Shown here one piece after another: positions 9,576-17,807 of a DNA stretch of 64,000 bases. The notes under the pieces are model-generated. The model made no database searches, was not told the origin of the DNA, and worked only from the letters and a program-made list of their open reading frames with translations. Source of the DNA: Caballeronia sordidicola (GTDB taxonomy: Bacteria; Pseudomonadota; Gammaproteobacteria; Burkholderiales; Burkholderiaceae); contig NZ_JNFG01000214.1 of assembly GCF_000729995.1 (NCBI RefSeq), forward strand, positions 124,001-188,000, given 5' to 3'. Within the stretch, counting starts at the first letter, position 1. Every line of letters begins with the position of its first letter. The position numbers and the translations under genes were made by a program.

Positions 9576-10871
9576 ATGAGTGATGCATCAATAATCGAGG
9601 TACATGGACGCCGCGTCTGGGATTCTCGCGGCCGACCGACTGTCGAGGTGGAAGTGAAACTGAGCAATGGTGCCGGCGGCCGAGCCATTGCACCTGCGGG
9701 AGCTTCCACAGGAAGCGGCGAAGCCCTGGATCTGCGCGACGGTGGCACGGCATTTGGCGGTCTCGACGTCAAGAATTCCCTCGCAAAGGTCAATGGCGAA
9801 ATCGCCAAAGCGCTGGAAGGGCTTGACGCGTCTGATCAGACAGCGATTGATGCGACGTTGGTGGAACTCGATGGCACACCTAACCGCGGCCGCCTCGGAG
9901 GCAACGCCATTGTCGCGACCTCGCTGGCCGTTTTGCATGCCGCAGCGGCCGCCAGCCGTCAGCCGCTGTGGAGCTATCTGTCCGAAGGTCGTCCGGTCCG
10001 CCTGCCGCTTCCAGAAATCCAGATTTTCGGCGGCGGCGCACATGCCGCGCGCCGTGTCGATGTCCAGGACTTTATGGTGATGTGCCCGGCCGCATCCAGT
10101 TTCACCGAGGCTCTAGAGTGGACCGCCGAGGTCTATCGCGCTGCTGGAGCGTTGATGAAGAGAGCGGGCAAGCTGCAAGGTGTCGCCGACGAAGGCGGTT
10201 ACTGGCCTGCCTTCGATTGCAACGAAGACGCACTGGACACGCTGATGGAGGCCATTGCGGAAACGGGTCTTCAGCCTGGAAAGCACGTAGGAATCTCGCT
10301 CGACATCGCGGCCTCCGAGTTCGGGCGCGACGGACAGTACACACTCGCACTGGATAGCCGCACCCTCGACACCGACCAGATGATCAGCATGCTCGGGCGC
10401 TGGCTTGAGACCTATCCGATTTACTCCATTGAGGATCCTGTCGCCGAAGACGACCCGGAGGGTTTCAGGAACTTCACGCAGGCCTACGGATCGCGCTGCC
10501 AGATCATCGGCGACGATTTCCTGGTCACCGATGCTGCTCGAGTGCAGGCGGCGGCTGCAAACGGTTCGCTCAACGCGGTTCTAATCAAACCCAACCAGGC
10601 GGGAACCGTGACCGAAACGCTCAATGCGCTGAAGGCCGGCAAGGCTGCAGGATTCGGCACAATTGTATCGGCCCGATCGGGAGAGTCGGAAGACGTGAGC
10701 ATCGCCCATCTTTCAATTGGCTGGGATGCTGGACAGCTCAAAGTGGGATCGTTTTCCCGCTCGGAGCGCATGGCGAAGTGGAACGAAGTCCTGCGCATCG
10801 AGGAAAGCCTTGGAGCGCGAGCGCAATTCAGCGGATGGTCGGCGTTGCCATTCACGCCCGCGTCGAAATAG
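9576..10871 (+). CDS. Divergent enolase (enolase paralogue with altered active site)
   Basis: 431 residues, full length for phosphopyruvate hydratase and collinear with it. Retained by alignment from memory to yeast enolase: Ser44 (Ser39), His156 (His159), Glu206 (Glu211), metal ligands Asp243, Glu286 and Asp313 (246, 295, 320), base Lys338 (345), Arg367/Ser368 (374/375) and Lys389 (396). Changed: Glu168 is Asp165 (VQDFM), His373 is Ala366 (VSARSGESED), and the first Ser of the mobile loop is Ala41. The usual NGG.HA segment reads FGGGAHA. Both changed acid/His positions contribute to the classical active site, so glycolytic activity is doubtful and a related substrate is likely. It sits in a catabolic operon rather than beside pyrG or kdsA, where the housekeeping gene of these bacteria usually lies. 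Confidence 0.85.
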   Translation: MSDASIIEVHGRRVWDSRGRPTVEVEVKLSNGAGGRAIAPAGASTGSGEALDLRDGGTAFGGLDVKNSLAKVNGEIAKALEGLDASDQTAIDATLVELDGTPNRGRLGGNAIVATSLAVLHAAAAASRQPLWSYLSEGRPVRLPLPEIQIFGGGAHAARRVDVQDFMVMCPAASSFTEALEWTAEVYRAAGALMKRAGKLQGVADEGGYWPAFDCNEDALDTLMEAIAETGLQPGKHVGISLDIAASEFGRDGQYTLALDSRTLDTDQMISMLGRWLETYPIYSIEDPVAEDDPEGFRNFTQAYGSRCQIIGDDFLVTDAARVQAAAANGSLNAVLIKPNQAGTVTETLNALKAGKAAGFGTIVSARSGESEDVSIAHLSIGWDAGQLKVGSFSRSERMAKWNEVLRIEESLGARAQFSGWSALPFTPASK

Positions 10872-11005
10872 GCCTTCGTTTTACGGTGCCTGGAGCCCTG
10901 GTTGCGTCGACCGTTCGCTTTCTGAACCATAACTGTGAGTTAGCGGCACACGCATCGGATAGTTTTCCGGTCCGCTTTCTTACCACCATCGATTGAGAGG
11001 TCATC

Positions 11006-12010
11006 ATGCTGCCCGCTGTCAATCTTAAGCCGCCGTTCAACATCACGCGTGCGAGCCATATCATTCTCAACGTAGCCGATCTGGCACGAAGCCGGGATTT
11101 CTACGTGAACATCCTCGGTCTCGTCGTGACCGAGGAAGACGCCAGCACGTGCTATCTGCGCGGTCTTTCGGAAGCTTGCCATCATAGTCTGGTTCTCGTG
11201 CAGTCAAATGAAAAGCACACGTGCAAGCGTATCGGATTCCGGGTTTTTCTCGAGGAAGATCTGGACGCCGCATATGAATTTTTCAAGAAAGAAGAACTGC
11301 CGGCGCAGTGGGTAGAAGTCGCTCACCAGGGCAGAACATTGCATGTGGAAGATCCGTTTGGCACCAAGATCGAACTGTGCGCACAGATGGAAACCCGTGC
11401 CCGCCTTTATCTGGATATCGAGAAGTTCAAAGGCGCACACGCTCAGCGGATCGATCACTTCCAGTTATTCTCGCCGAACACCCACGATTCCTGTGCTTTC
11501 TACAGCAGACTTGGCTTCCGTAACTCGGAGTATTTGGCCCACGGCGACACGATCCTTGGCGCATTCATGTACCGCAAAGGAACGTGTCTCGATCTCGCCA
11601 TCGTTCAAAATGATGGGCCCTGCATGCACCACTTCGCCTATATTGTTCCTGAATCGCACAACATCTTCACCGCATGCGATCTGGCTGGCATCTACGGGTA
11701 TGCCCACGAGGTAGAACGCGGCCCCGGTCGACATGGCCCCGGTGGCATGCTCTTCGTCTATCTTCGCGATCCCGATGGTCACCGTGTCGAGTTGTGCGAC
11801 GGCCACTATCAGACGATCGACATTGAAGTCGAGCCCGTGCGCTGGGACGCTGCGTCGCTGAACACAAGTGTTCGCTGGGGTCTGCCTGCGGAACACCGCT
11901 GGTACTTCGAAGCATCTCGCTTCGAAGGCGCCGGGATGATCGAAACGCCGAACAAGCCCAATCCCACAACACTGGAAACCTACATCCAGAATCGTCCCGC
12001 AAAAAACTAA
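11006..12010 (+). CDS. Type I extradiol dioxygenase-like protein (VOC fold)
   Basis: 334 residues with two vicinal-oxygen-chelate modules, closest by eye to homoprotocatechuate 2,3-dioxygenase (HpaD/MndD). Metal ligands are His151 (RIDHFQ), His209 (MHHFAY) and Glu262 (HRVELC). The segments MHHFAYIVPESHNI, ERGPGRHG and LRDPDGHR match that family. Second-sphere His243 and Tyr252 are present, but the position of the catalytic acid-base His200 of the model enzyme is Leu195. The family cleaves catechols next to the hydroxyls to give muconic semialdehydes. Here the substrate may be unusual. It lies 134 nt after the enolase-like gene, followed by the CMD-family gene 20 nt later. Confidence 0.85.
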   Translation: MLPAVNLKPPFNITRASHIILNVADLARSRDFYVNILGLVVTEEDASTCYLRGLSEACHHSLVLVQSNEKHTCKRIGFRVFLEEDLDAAYEFFKKEELPAQWVEVAHQGRTLHVEDPFGTKIELCAQMETRARLYLDIEKFKGAHAQRIDHFQLFSPNTHDSCAFYSRLGFRNSEYLAHGDTILGAFMYRKGTCLDLAIVQNDGPCMHHFAYIVPESHNIFTACDLAGIYGYAHEVERGPGRHGPGGMLFVYLRDPDGHRVELCDGHYQTIDIEVEPVRWDAASLNTSVRWGLPAEHRWYFEASRFEGAGMIETPNKPNPTTLETYIQNRPAKN

Positions 12011-12030
12011 ATCCGCAGAAGGAAAGTCAA

Positions 12031-12564
12031 ATGGCACGTGTTAAATATCTCCAGCGCTCTGATGTCACCGGCGTCAACGACGCTCTGTTCGACAGGCTTG
12101 AGCGTGAACGCAAAGTCCCCACCGCCAACATCTTTCGTGCGCTTGCGAATGCGCCCGGGATCCTCGACGCGTTTCTGACCTATGCAAACGCGATTCGGGC
12201 GTCGACACTCAGCCCAAAGCTTCGCGAACTGGCCATTCTCACCGTCGGCCACTGCACCGCGTCGGAATATGAAATTGCGCACCACCAGTCCCATGGATTG
12301 AAGGCGGGAATCAGCGAACAACAGCTCCAGGCCATCCCCGACTTCGAGACCTCGCCGCTTTTCGACGAGCTCGAACGGGCTGTCATGACTGTGGCAAAGG
12401 AGTCCACCCTGAAGGTAAATGTGAGCGACAAAACATGGCAGGCAGCCGCTCAATTTCTGAATGAACAGCAGCAGGTCGAGCTCGCGCTTAACGTCGCTTG
12501 GTATAACTCCGGTGTACGAATTATGGGTGCGCTCAATATCGAACTGGAGGAAGGCTATCGCTGA
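12031..12564 (+). CDS. Carboxymuconolactone decarboxylase (CMD/AhpD-like) family protein
   Basis: 177 residues with one CMD domain. The core helix reads LSPKLRELAILTVGHCTASEYEIAHHQSHGLKAG (about 65-98). The paired cysteines of AhpD peroxidase partners are absent (a single Cys in HCTAS), while the His-rich EIAHH element is kept, as in gamma-carboxymuconolactone decarboxylases and their relatives. Such proteins often accompany ring-cleavage genes. Start 12031 follows GAAGGAAAG and the gene lies 20 nt after the dioxygenase, so co-translation is likely. Exact reaction unknown. Confidence 0.85.
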   Translation: MARVKYLQRSDVTGVNDALFDRLERERKVPTANIFRALANAPGILDAFLTYANAIRASTLSPKLRELAILTVGHCTASEYEIAHHQSHGLKAGISEQQLQAIPDFETSPLFDELERAVMTVAKESTLKVNVSDKTWQAAAQFLNEQQQVELALNVAWYNSGVRIMGALNIELEEGYR

Positions 12565-12752
12565 GCCCGACGGGCTGGCGCAAAACGCTTGCCTACATTC
12601 GGGGCTCAAAGCGCGCGCACTGCTGCGTCAACCAGCTACCTCTCGGCCGCCGGGCGGGATTGATGCATCCCTAAGACACACTAACCTGAAATTATTCACT
12701 TTCGTTTTCGCATGCCGGGCTGGACGAAAGATTCACCGTTGAAGAGGAACTT

Positions 12753-13862
12753 ATGGAACGTACGATGGTTGCAGCACGGCTGCACGCCCTGCACACGCCA
12801 ATGACACTTGACACCGTCCCCGTGCCGAAGCCCCGGCCGACAGATGTCCTCGTTCGTGTAAAGGCATGCGGTATCGTGCCCAATATGGCGAATGTCATCA
12901 ACAACTGGCCAACCTGGTTCCCGCACCAGCCGCTGGCAAAATTTCCTGCAATCTTCGGACTTGATCCCGCAGGCGTCGTGGAAGAGGTTGGCGAAGCCGT
13001 GCTCAACGTCAAACCCGGCGACCGAGTCTACGTCAGTCCCCTGCGCTCGTGTGGTTCCTGCAAGGCCTGCCGCGCTGGCCGACGCAGCGAGTGCCGGCTC
13101 TATACGCTGAACGGGTACTTTAGTACGAGCCTCGAAGGCCAGCGCATTTTCGACCTTTATCCGTACGGCGGCTTCAGCGAGTACATGACAGCCCCCGAAT
13201 ACGCACTGGTTAACCTTCCGGACAACATGACGTTCGAACAGGCCGGTCGTTTCGGGTACATGGGCACCTCGTATGGCGCGCTCAAGAACGCGGGCGCCGG
13301 GCCCGGCCAGGTTGCACTGATCGACGGCATTACTGGAACTCTGGGCGTCGCAGCAACGGTCCTCGCGCTGGCGATGGGCGTGTCTCGTGTGCTAGGTACC
13401 GGCCGGGACGAAGCGTTGCTCCAGCGTGTCAAGGCACTTGATCCAAAGCGCGTCGAAGTGATGGCACTCGGTGAGGGCTCTACCGGGCAGTGGGCCAAAA
13501 CGCTCACCGACGGCGACGGTGCCGACTTCGTGATCAGCGCGCTCGGCGCCAAGGCACCGGTGGCAACCATGGTTGATTCCATGAAGGGTGTCCGGCGCGG
13601 CGGCAAGGTTGTGAACGTCGGCGGCGTCGCGGAAGACCTGCCCGTCGATGTCAAATGGCTCATGGACGAACAGATCCAGATCATCGGCTCGAACTGGTTC
13701 ACGACAGCCCAAGGTCAGGAAATGGCTGATATGGTAGCGACCGGCACGCTCGATCTGTCCTACCTTGAACATCGTAAATTCCCGCTCGAACGGGTGAACG
13801 AAGCGATCTCGGGCCTTAAGGATCGCGACGGCGGATTTAGCAATTATGTCGTGCTGCCCTGA
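12753..13862 (+). CDS. Zinc-dependent medium-chain alcohol dehydrogenase
   Basis: 369 residues of the MDR superfamily. Structural-zinc cysteines appear as CGSCKACRAGRRSEC (about 99-113). The catalytic-zinc region has Cys in KACGIVP and a GLDPAG segment in place of the usual GHE. The GxGxxG coenzyme loop is atypical (IDGITGTLGVAA). Because the first catalytic ligand region differs from standard alcohol dehydrogenases, substrate prediction is unsafe; an alcohol or semialdehyde intermediate of the cluster is plausible. 188 nt separate it from the CMD gene, with no obvious type A operator in the gap. A strong hairpin follows the stop, marking the end of the unit. Confidence 0.88.
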   Translation: MERTMVAARLHALHTPMTLDTVPVPKPRPTDVLVRVKACGIVPNMANVINNWPTWFPHQPLAKFPAIFGLDPAGVVEEVGEAVLNVKPGDRVYVSPLRSCGSCKACRAGRRSECRLYTLNGYFSTSLEGQRIFDLYPYGGFSEYMTAPEYALVNLPDNMTFEQAGRFGYMGTSYGALKNAGAGPGQVALIDGITGTLGVAATVLALAMGVSRVLGTGRDEALLQRVKALDPKRVEVMALGEGSTGQWAKTLTDGDGADFVISALGAKAPVATMVDSMKGVRRGGKVVNVGGVAEDLPVDVKWLMDEQIQIIGSNWFTTAQGQEMADMVATGTLDLSYLEHRKFPLERVNEAISGLKDRDGGFSNYVVLP

Positions 13863-13875
13863 TATGCAGTAAGCC

Positions 13876-13906
13876 GCAACGGCGCATCTGAACGGTGCGC
13901 CGTTGC
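13876..13906 (+). terminator. Hairpin after the alcohol dehydrogenase
   Basis: An 11-bp perfect stem (GCAACGGCGCA / TGCGCCGTTGC) with a 9-nt loop begins 13 nt after the stop codon. No U-tract follows, so it is either a rho-assisted end or an mRNA-stabilising stem. Confidence 0.6.
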
Positions 13907-14307
13907 GAGCATCCCTCACGCCTCATCCGGCGACTCTTCATTCCACCGTAGGCCCCGATATGACGCTGTAGTCGAGCGTCGCCGCGCCCGTCTTGCGGCG
14001 CACGAATGCACCCGGCACCTCAGGTAGCCAGCATTCACACGCCTTCATTGCGCAAGCTTCCGTCCCTACCTTTTCGCCCATCCTCAGCGCGTCCCGTTTT
14101 CGCGACTCGTTCCGTTCACACCGGTTAAAACTGACCGGAGGCCGATGCTTTCCCAGGTGCTCCGCGAGTCCAGTGTTGACTAAGGAACAATAGTGCGTTG
14201 TACATACAAGGGGTTTCCCCTAGAAGGGTTCCTTCTTATAATTCTTTCTAGGCACTGTCACACCGAAATTACGTCTTCAACGTCCAAAGAATTCGAGGTT
14301 TCTACCT
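13907..14307. other. Intergenic region upstream of the DUF4148 gene
   Basis: No gene recognised. Two short hairpins sit close together near the downstream end, GGGGTTTCCCC (14210-14220) and AGAAGGGTTCCTTCT (14222-14236), about 70 nt before the DUF4148 start. They may belong to the leader of that gene. Confidence 0.45.
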
Positions 14308-14580
14308 ATGAAGCGCTTCAATAAGATTATTCTCGGTACCGCCATTGCGGCTCTGCCGCTTGTTTCCTTCGCTCAGGCACAGGCGCCGCTGACCCGCGCG
14401 GAAGTGAAATCTCAACTTGCGCAACTTGAAAAAGCCGGCTACTCGACCTACGGAAGTGATCTGGATTACCCGGACAGTCTGAAGGCAGCTGAAGCCCGCG
14501 TCGCCGCTGAGCGTGCCGACTCCACCGCATCAGCGTACGGCGGCGAAGCGAACGGTACGTCTGCCGTTGGTGGTCACTAA
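14308..14580 (+). CDS. DUF4148 periplasmic protein
   Basis: 90 residues with a Sec signal peptide (MKRFNKIILGTAIAALPLVSFAQAQ). The mature part is the short DUF4148 motif APLTRAEVKSQLAQLEKAGY followed by a low-complexity Ala/Gly/Ser tail. Paralogues are abundant and uncharacterised in Burkholderia. It is flanked by a structured leader and a downstream hairpin, so it is probably transcribed alone, inserted between the two halves of the catabolic cluster. Function unknown. Confidence 0.85.
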   Translation: MKRFNKIILGTAIAALPLVSFAQAQAPLTRAEVKSQLAQLEKAGYSTYGSDLDYPDSLKAAEARVAAERADSTASAYGGEANGTSAVGGH

Positions 14581-14646
14581 CGCCCTACCGGCACTCGCCT
14601 AGCAGACACTCGTCCGCTGACACGATTTTCCAAGAGCATCTCTGGT

Positions 14647-14666
14647 TGGCCGGTCCACACCGGCCA
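14647..14666 (+). terminator. Hairpin after the DUF4148 gene
   Basis: Stem TGGCCGGT / ACCGGCCA with a 4-nt loop, 66 nt after the stop codon. No clear U-tract follows. Confidence 0.5.
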
Positions 14667-14740
14667 GTCACCGTTCAAATCCTGTATTCCTCGGCCCGTT
14701 GCGATAGTCGCTGTCGCAGCAGTCCTCAGCTTTTTGCGCT

Positions 14741-14750
14741 CAAACGTTTG
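14741..14750. promoter_or_regulatory. Type A-like palindrome CAAACGTTTG
   Basis: Perfect 10-bp palindrome with the same AACGTT core as the type A operators, embedded in GCTCAAACGTTTGCAT. It lies about 190 nt upstream of the FAH gene and 162 bp from the perfect operator there. This mirrors the paired spacing seen before the dehydrogenase and cupin genes. Confidence 0.4.
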
Positions 14751-14880
14751 CATAACATATGCTTTGCTTCCTGCGATTGAGCTGTCGCGGATGTCGAAAA
14801 GGTCACGACCAACCCTCGTACCCGGCAGCCCATAGTCGGGCGACAAGCAAAGAAGCCCCACGCCCGATCGAAGACCCAGC

Positions 14881-14914
14881 TTGACACGTCACGAAGAGAT
14901 GCGCTAACGTTAGC
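14881..14914 (+). promoter_or_regulatory. Promoter of the FAH gene overlapped by a perfect type A operator
   Basis: TTGACA at 14881-14886 is a consensus -35 element. The palindrome GCTAACGTTAGC at 14903-14914 covers the place expected for the -10 element, ending 25 nt before the start codon. This geometry fits repression by promoter occlusion and gives the best clue that the type A sites bind a repressor. Confidence 0.6.
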
Positions 14915-14939
14915 ATGACACTCAACCGCGCGAGAAAGC

Positions 14940-15719
14940 ATGAAGATCGTTCGTTACATAATTGATGGAAATTCGCATTACGGCGTCCTCGAAGACCAAT
15001 CCATCTCGAGACTCACCAGATCCCCTCTCGTCGAGATAAAGCGTACGGATATCGTCGATAGTCTCGACGCGGCCCGGCTGCTCAGCCCGTTCAATTACCC
15101 ACGCATTTTTGGACTTGGCTATAACTATCGCGCGCACTCAAAAGAAGTCGGCAAGCAAAGCCCTACCGTGCCTTGCCTTTTCATGAAGCCGAGCACGACT
15201 GTAATCGGGCCGGACGAGTCGATCGTGTATCCGTCTCACTGTGAGAACGTGCACTTCGAAGGAGAACTGACCGTCATCATTGGCAAAGAGGCGCGACACG
15301 TTAGTCAAGCCGACGCTTTGGACTATGTGTTTGGCTATACATGCGGGAACGACGTCAGCGATCGCGTATTGCAACGCAAGGAAAGCGAGTTCGGCTGCCT
15401 GCTTGTCGGTAAAGGATATGATACGTTCGCGCCGCTAGGCCCAGTGGTCGAAACCGAACTGGATCCGTCCAATCTTCATCTGGTGACAAGGGTCAACGGC
15501 GAAATCCGTCAGGACGGCACCACCGCTGACCTAGTCTTCGACGTTCCCACGCTCATCGCTTATCTCAGCAAATATATGACCCTGCTGCCCGGCGATCACA
15601 TCATGACCGGAACGCCTGCCGGCGTCGGTCCAATTAAACCGGGTGACTCAATCGAAGTCGAGATCGAAGGAATCGGCACGCTTCGTAATAACGTCATCAG
15701 TGAAGACCCCGTGGACTGA
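14940..15719 (+). CDS. Fumarylacetoacetate hydrolase (FAH) family protein
   Basis: 259 residues. The catalytic core starts at IFGLGYNYRAHSKEV (57-70). Metal ligands are Glu107 and Glu109 (VHFEGELTVIIG) and Asp138 (CGNDVSDR), followed by KGYDTFAPLGP and the late motif GDHIMTGTPAGVGPI. The family hydrolyses carbon-carbon bonds of beta-diketo acids or decarboxylates/isomerises oxalocrotonate-type ring-cleavage products, as in HpaG. In this setting it would act after the extradiol-type dioxygenase. It is the last enzyme gene of the type A operator group and has its own operator-promoter. Confidence 0.9.
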   Translation: MKIVRYIIDGNSHYGVLEDQSISRLTRSPLVEIKRTDIVDSLDAARLLSPFNYPRIFGLGYNYRAHSKEVGKQSPTVPCLFMKPSTTVIGPDESIVYPSHCENVHFEGELTVIIGKEARHVSQADALDYVFGYTCGNDVSDRVLQRKESEFGCLLVGKGYDTFAPLGPVVETELDPSNLHLVTRVNGEIRQDGTTADLVFDVPTLIAYLSKYMTLLPGDHIMTGTPAGVGPIKPGDSIEVEIEGIGTLRNNVISEDPVD

Positions 15720-16170
15720 TTCGCCCGCGACTCATTTGACGAACGCCGGGACCCGGCGGCCCGGATCTACGGTTGCGTGGCTCCAACTTTACTTCAATTG
15801 AAAATTCGCCGCAACGATAGGCGCGCACGCTGCTGTGTGACGGCCGGAACGGCGACGCGGAGACAATGATGCAACGTGAACAATGGGTGCCAATCGCCGA
15901 GTTGCTGGGATCTTCGCTACCGGTGGCCGTGGCCGTTGAAACCCGAGGGGGCGAAGAGTCAAATGGACACGATCAACTTCGTACGTCGAGCGCACCACCA
16001 CCTCGCTCAGAGGCGTGCGCAAAGAAAGAAGGAAATTTTAGACTGCCGATACTGTGGCGATTGAGGCGCGCGCTGCATGTGTGACGGCGCCCTCACAACC
16101 CCGCGCGGGCGCCAAAGGCGCGGCATGGGCACTTACATAGTCGGCTGAGATCTATGGCAGCCAGCCCGAA
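15720..16170. other. Convergent intergenic region between the FAH and LysR genes
   Basis: About 450 nt between the ends of two convergent genes. No gene recognised. It contains several GC-rich inverted words, such as GCCGGGACCCGGC at 15745-15757, that may serve as terminators. Confidence 0.4.
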
Positions 16171-17118
16171 CTAGCTTGTCGCTCCCACGTTCAACTTCAG
16201 CATCGCCTCATCGTAGCCGGCAAGGACCGTCGGCAGTTCCTCCCGCAGAAGATCGACCCATGCCCGAATCTTCGCGTCGAGGAAGCGACGGGACTGATAC
16301 AGGACATAAACGTTGACCGGTTGCACAGCGTGCTCGGGTAGAACTCTGACGAGCTCACCCGATATCAGCTTCGGCAGCGCGGCGCTCACCGGCAGCAGAC
16401 CAATACCGAGACCACTGGCGACTGCGGGCGCGAGCGCTTCCGGAGTGTTCGCCGTGAAGCGTAGTTCTCCAATGTCAACGGCATAAGAGCTGTCCGGACC
16501 TTCAAAGACCCACCGATCAGTGGGAAATACGGGCGTAGTGAGCAACAGGCATGAATGTGAAACCAGGTCTTCTGGACTTTTCGGCTGGCCATTCTCACGG
16601 ATGTAGGAGGGAGATGCGCAGATAACCCCGTTTATGGTTCCGAGCCTCACGCTCACCAGTCCCGAACTGGGGAGCTCCGGTGCCAAAACGATCGAAGTGT
16701 CGTACCCGCCCTCAATCATGTCGGGCACATCGCCAGAGAGTGTGAGCTCAACGCGTACCTTCGGGAATTGCCGTTGATACCGCAGTGATGCTGGCAGCAC
16801 GAGATCGTGACCAAAGCTCGACATCGCATGGACCCGCAGACACCCCGATATCTCCCGAGTCGCGGCACTCGCTTCAGCTTCGGCTTCCTCAATGGAGGCA
16901 AGTATTTTCAGGCATCGGCGCAAATACCTTTCTCCCGCCTCAGTCAATGACACATTTCTTGTCGTCCGATTGAGCAACCGGACGCCCATATGCTCCTCAA
17001 GCTGGACGACAGACCGAGACAGAAGCGCTGTGTTGAGATTGAGCTTACGGGACGCGGCGGCATACCCGCCTGAGACCGCAATCTGCGAGAAGATTCGCAT
17101 GCATTGGAGCGTATTCAT
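16171..17118 (-). CDS. LysR-family transcriptional regulator
   Basis: 315 residues. The N-terminal winged helix-turn-helix (MNTLQCMRIFSQIAVSGGYAAASRKLNLNTALLSRSVVQLEEHMG, continuing LLNRTTRNVSLTEAGERYL) is followed by a periplasmic-binding-protein-like effector domain. The first helix is of the CrgA/AaeR-like group, which often act as repressors of nearby genes. It is convergent with the catabolic cluster rather than divergent from a target, so its target is unclear. It is not an obvious owner of the CpG-centred palindromes, since LysR sites are T-N11-A. Confidence 0.92.
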   Translation of the reverse strand: MNTLQCMRIFSQIAVSGGYAAASRKLNLNTALLSRSVVQLEEHMGVRLLNRTTRNVSLTEAGERYLRRCLKILASIEEAEAEASAATREISGCLRVHAMSSFGHDLVLPASLRYQRQFPKVRVELTLSGDVPDMIEGGYDTSIVLAPELPSSGLVSVRLGTINGVICASPSYIRENGQPKSPEDLVSHSCLLLTTPVFPTDRWVFEGPDSSYAVDIGELRFTANTPEALAPAVASGLGIGLLPVSAALPKLISGELVRVLPEHAVQPVNVYVLYQSRRFLDAKIRAWVDLLREELPTVLAGYDEAMLKLNVGATS

Positions 17119-17329
17119 GTCAATTAGACCTGCACTAAGGGGTCACTTCTAAGGCTCACTTACAGCTTGTACGCGGCTGCAACGATCAAGTTTGAGCGTT
17201 CACCGCATCATCTCGCGGCGCGTTCGTTCGCACGCCGGCGCATGCGGACATGCCGGTGCCAGCTGGAATAGCAGGGAACAGATCACCGCCGTGGCGGACA
17301 ATTTCTATGCCTTCGAAAAAGCACCGTCC

Positions 17330-17798
17330 AATGGCAAGATTCGTCCAGAAACCTGTTGATGAACTCGACCGTTTTCGGACTTATGACCGCTCCATGGTCG
17401 ACGAAGACGGAGGTGATGCCGCAAGGTAAATGTCCGGGGTGCGCATAAGATTCACACCGAAACAGGCGGGGGTTTGACGCACGTGATAACTAGCGCCAAA
17501 ACCCCATAGGCGTCCCGGCAAAACGGTGGCAAACGGGAGCAGGCTTTCGGGTCAGAGCGCCGTTGTCGTAAGGACGTGATAGCACGTCTACAGCGTTCCT
17601 CAATACTGCGGGCACCGATCGGTTATATTCCCGTGTGACGAAGAGGGCAGTGTCAGCGCCGGGCACGGGGGCACGAACAACCTTCCACGAGGCTGGCTTG
17701 TCCGCTTCAAGGTCATCGTTTGCAAATAGGCGGACGCCGATTTCAACCATCTTGAACCTGGGTTGGTCGGGCTTGTTGAACCGCTCGTCCGGTGTCAC
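17330..17798 (-). pseudogene. Degraded NADPH-dependent FMN reductase
   Basis: The minus-strand frame from 17798 encodes a recognisable piece of the FMN reductase family: MVEIGVRLFANDDLEADKPAS, then PGADTALFVTREYNRSVPAVLRNAVDVLSRPY. The frame is lost after about 100 residues. A further in-family fragment, VISPKTVEFINRFLDE, appears near 17340-17390 on the same strand in another frame. The start of the flavodoxin fold (GSxR loop) is absent. This is a remnant with 5' loss and frameshift, directly abutting the end of the chemoreceptor gene. Confidence 0.6.
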
Positions 17799-17807
17799 GC
17801 ACAGACG

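Noticed and set aside
15866-16084. 72-codon frame between the FAH and LysR genes
   Set aside because: No domain and low-complexity composition; looks like chance reading of a convergent spacer.
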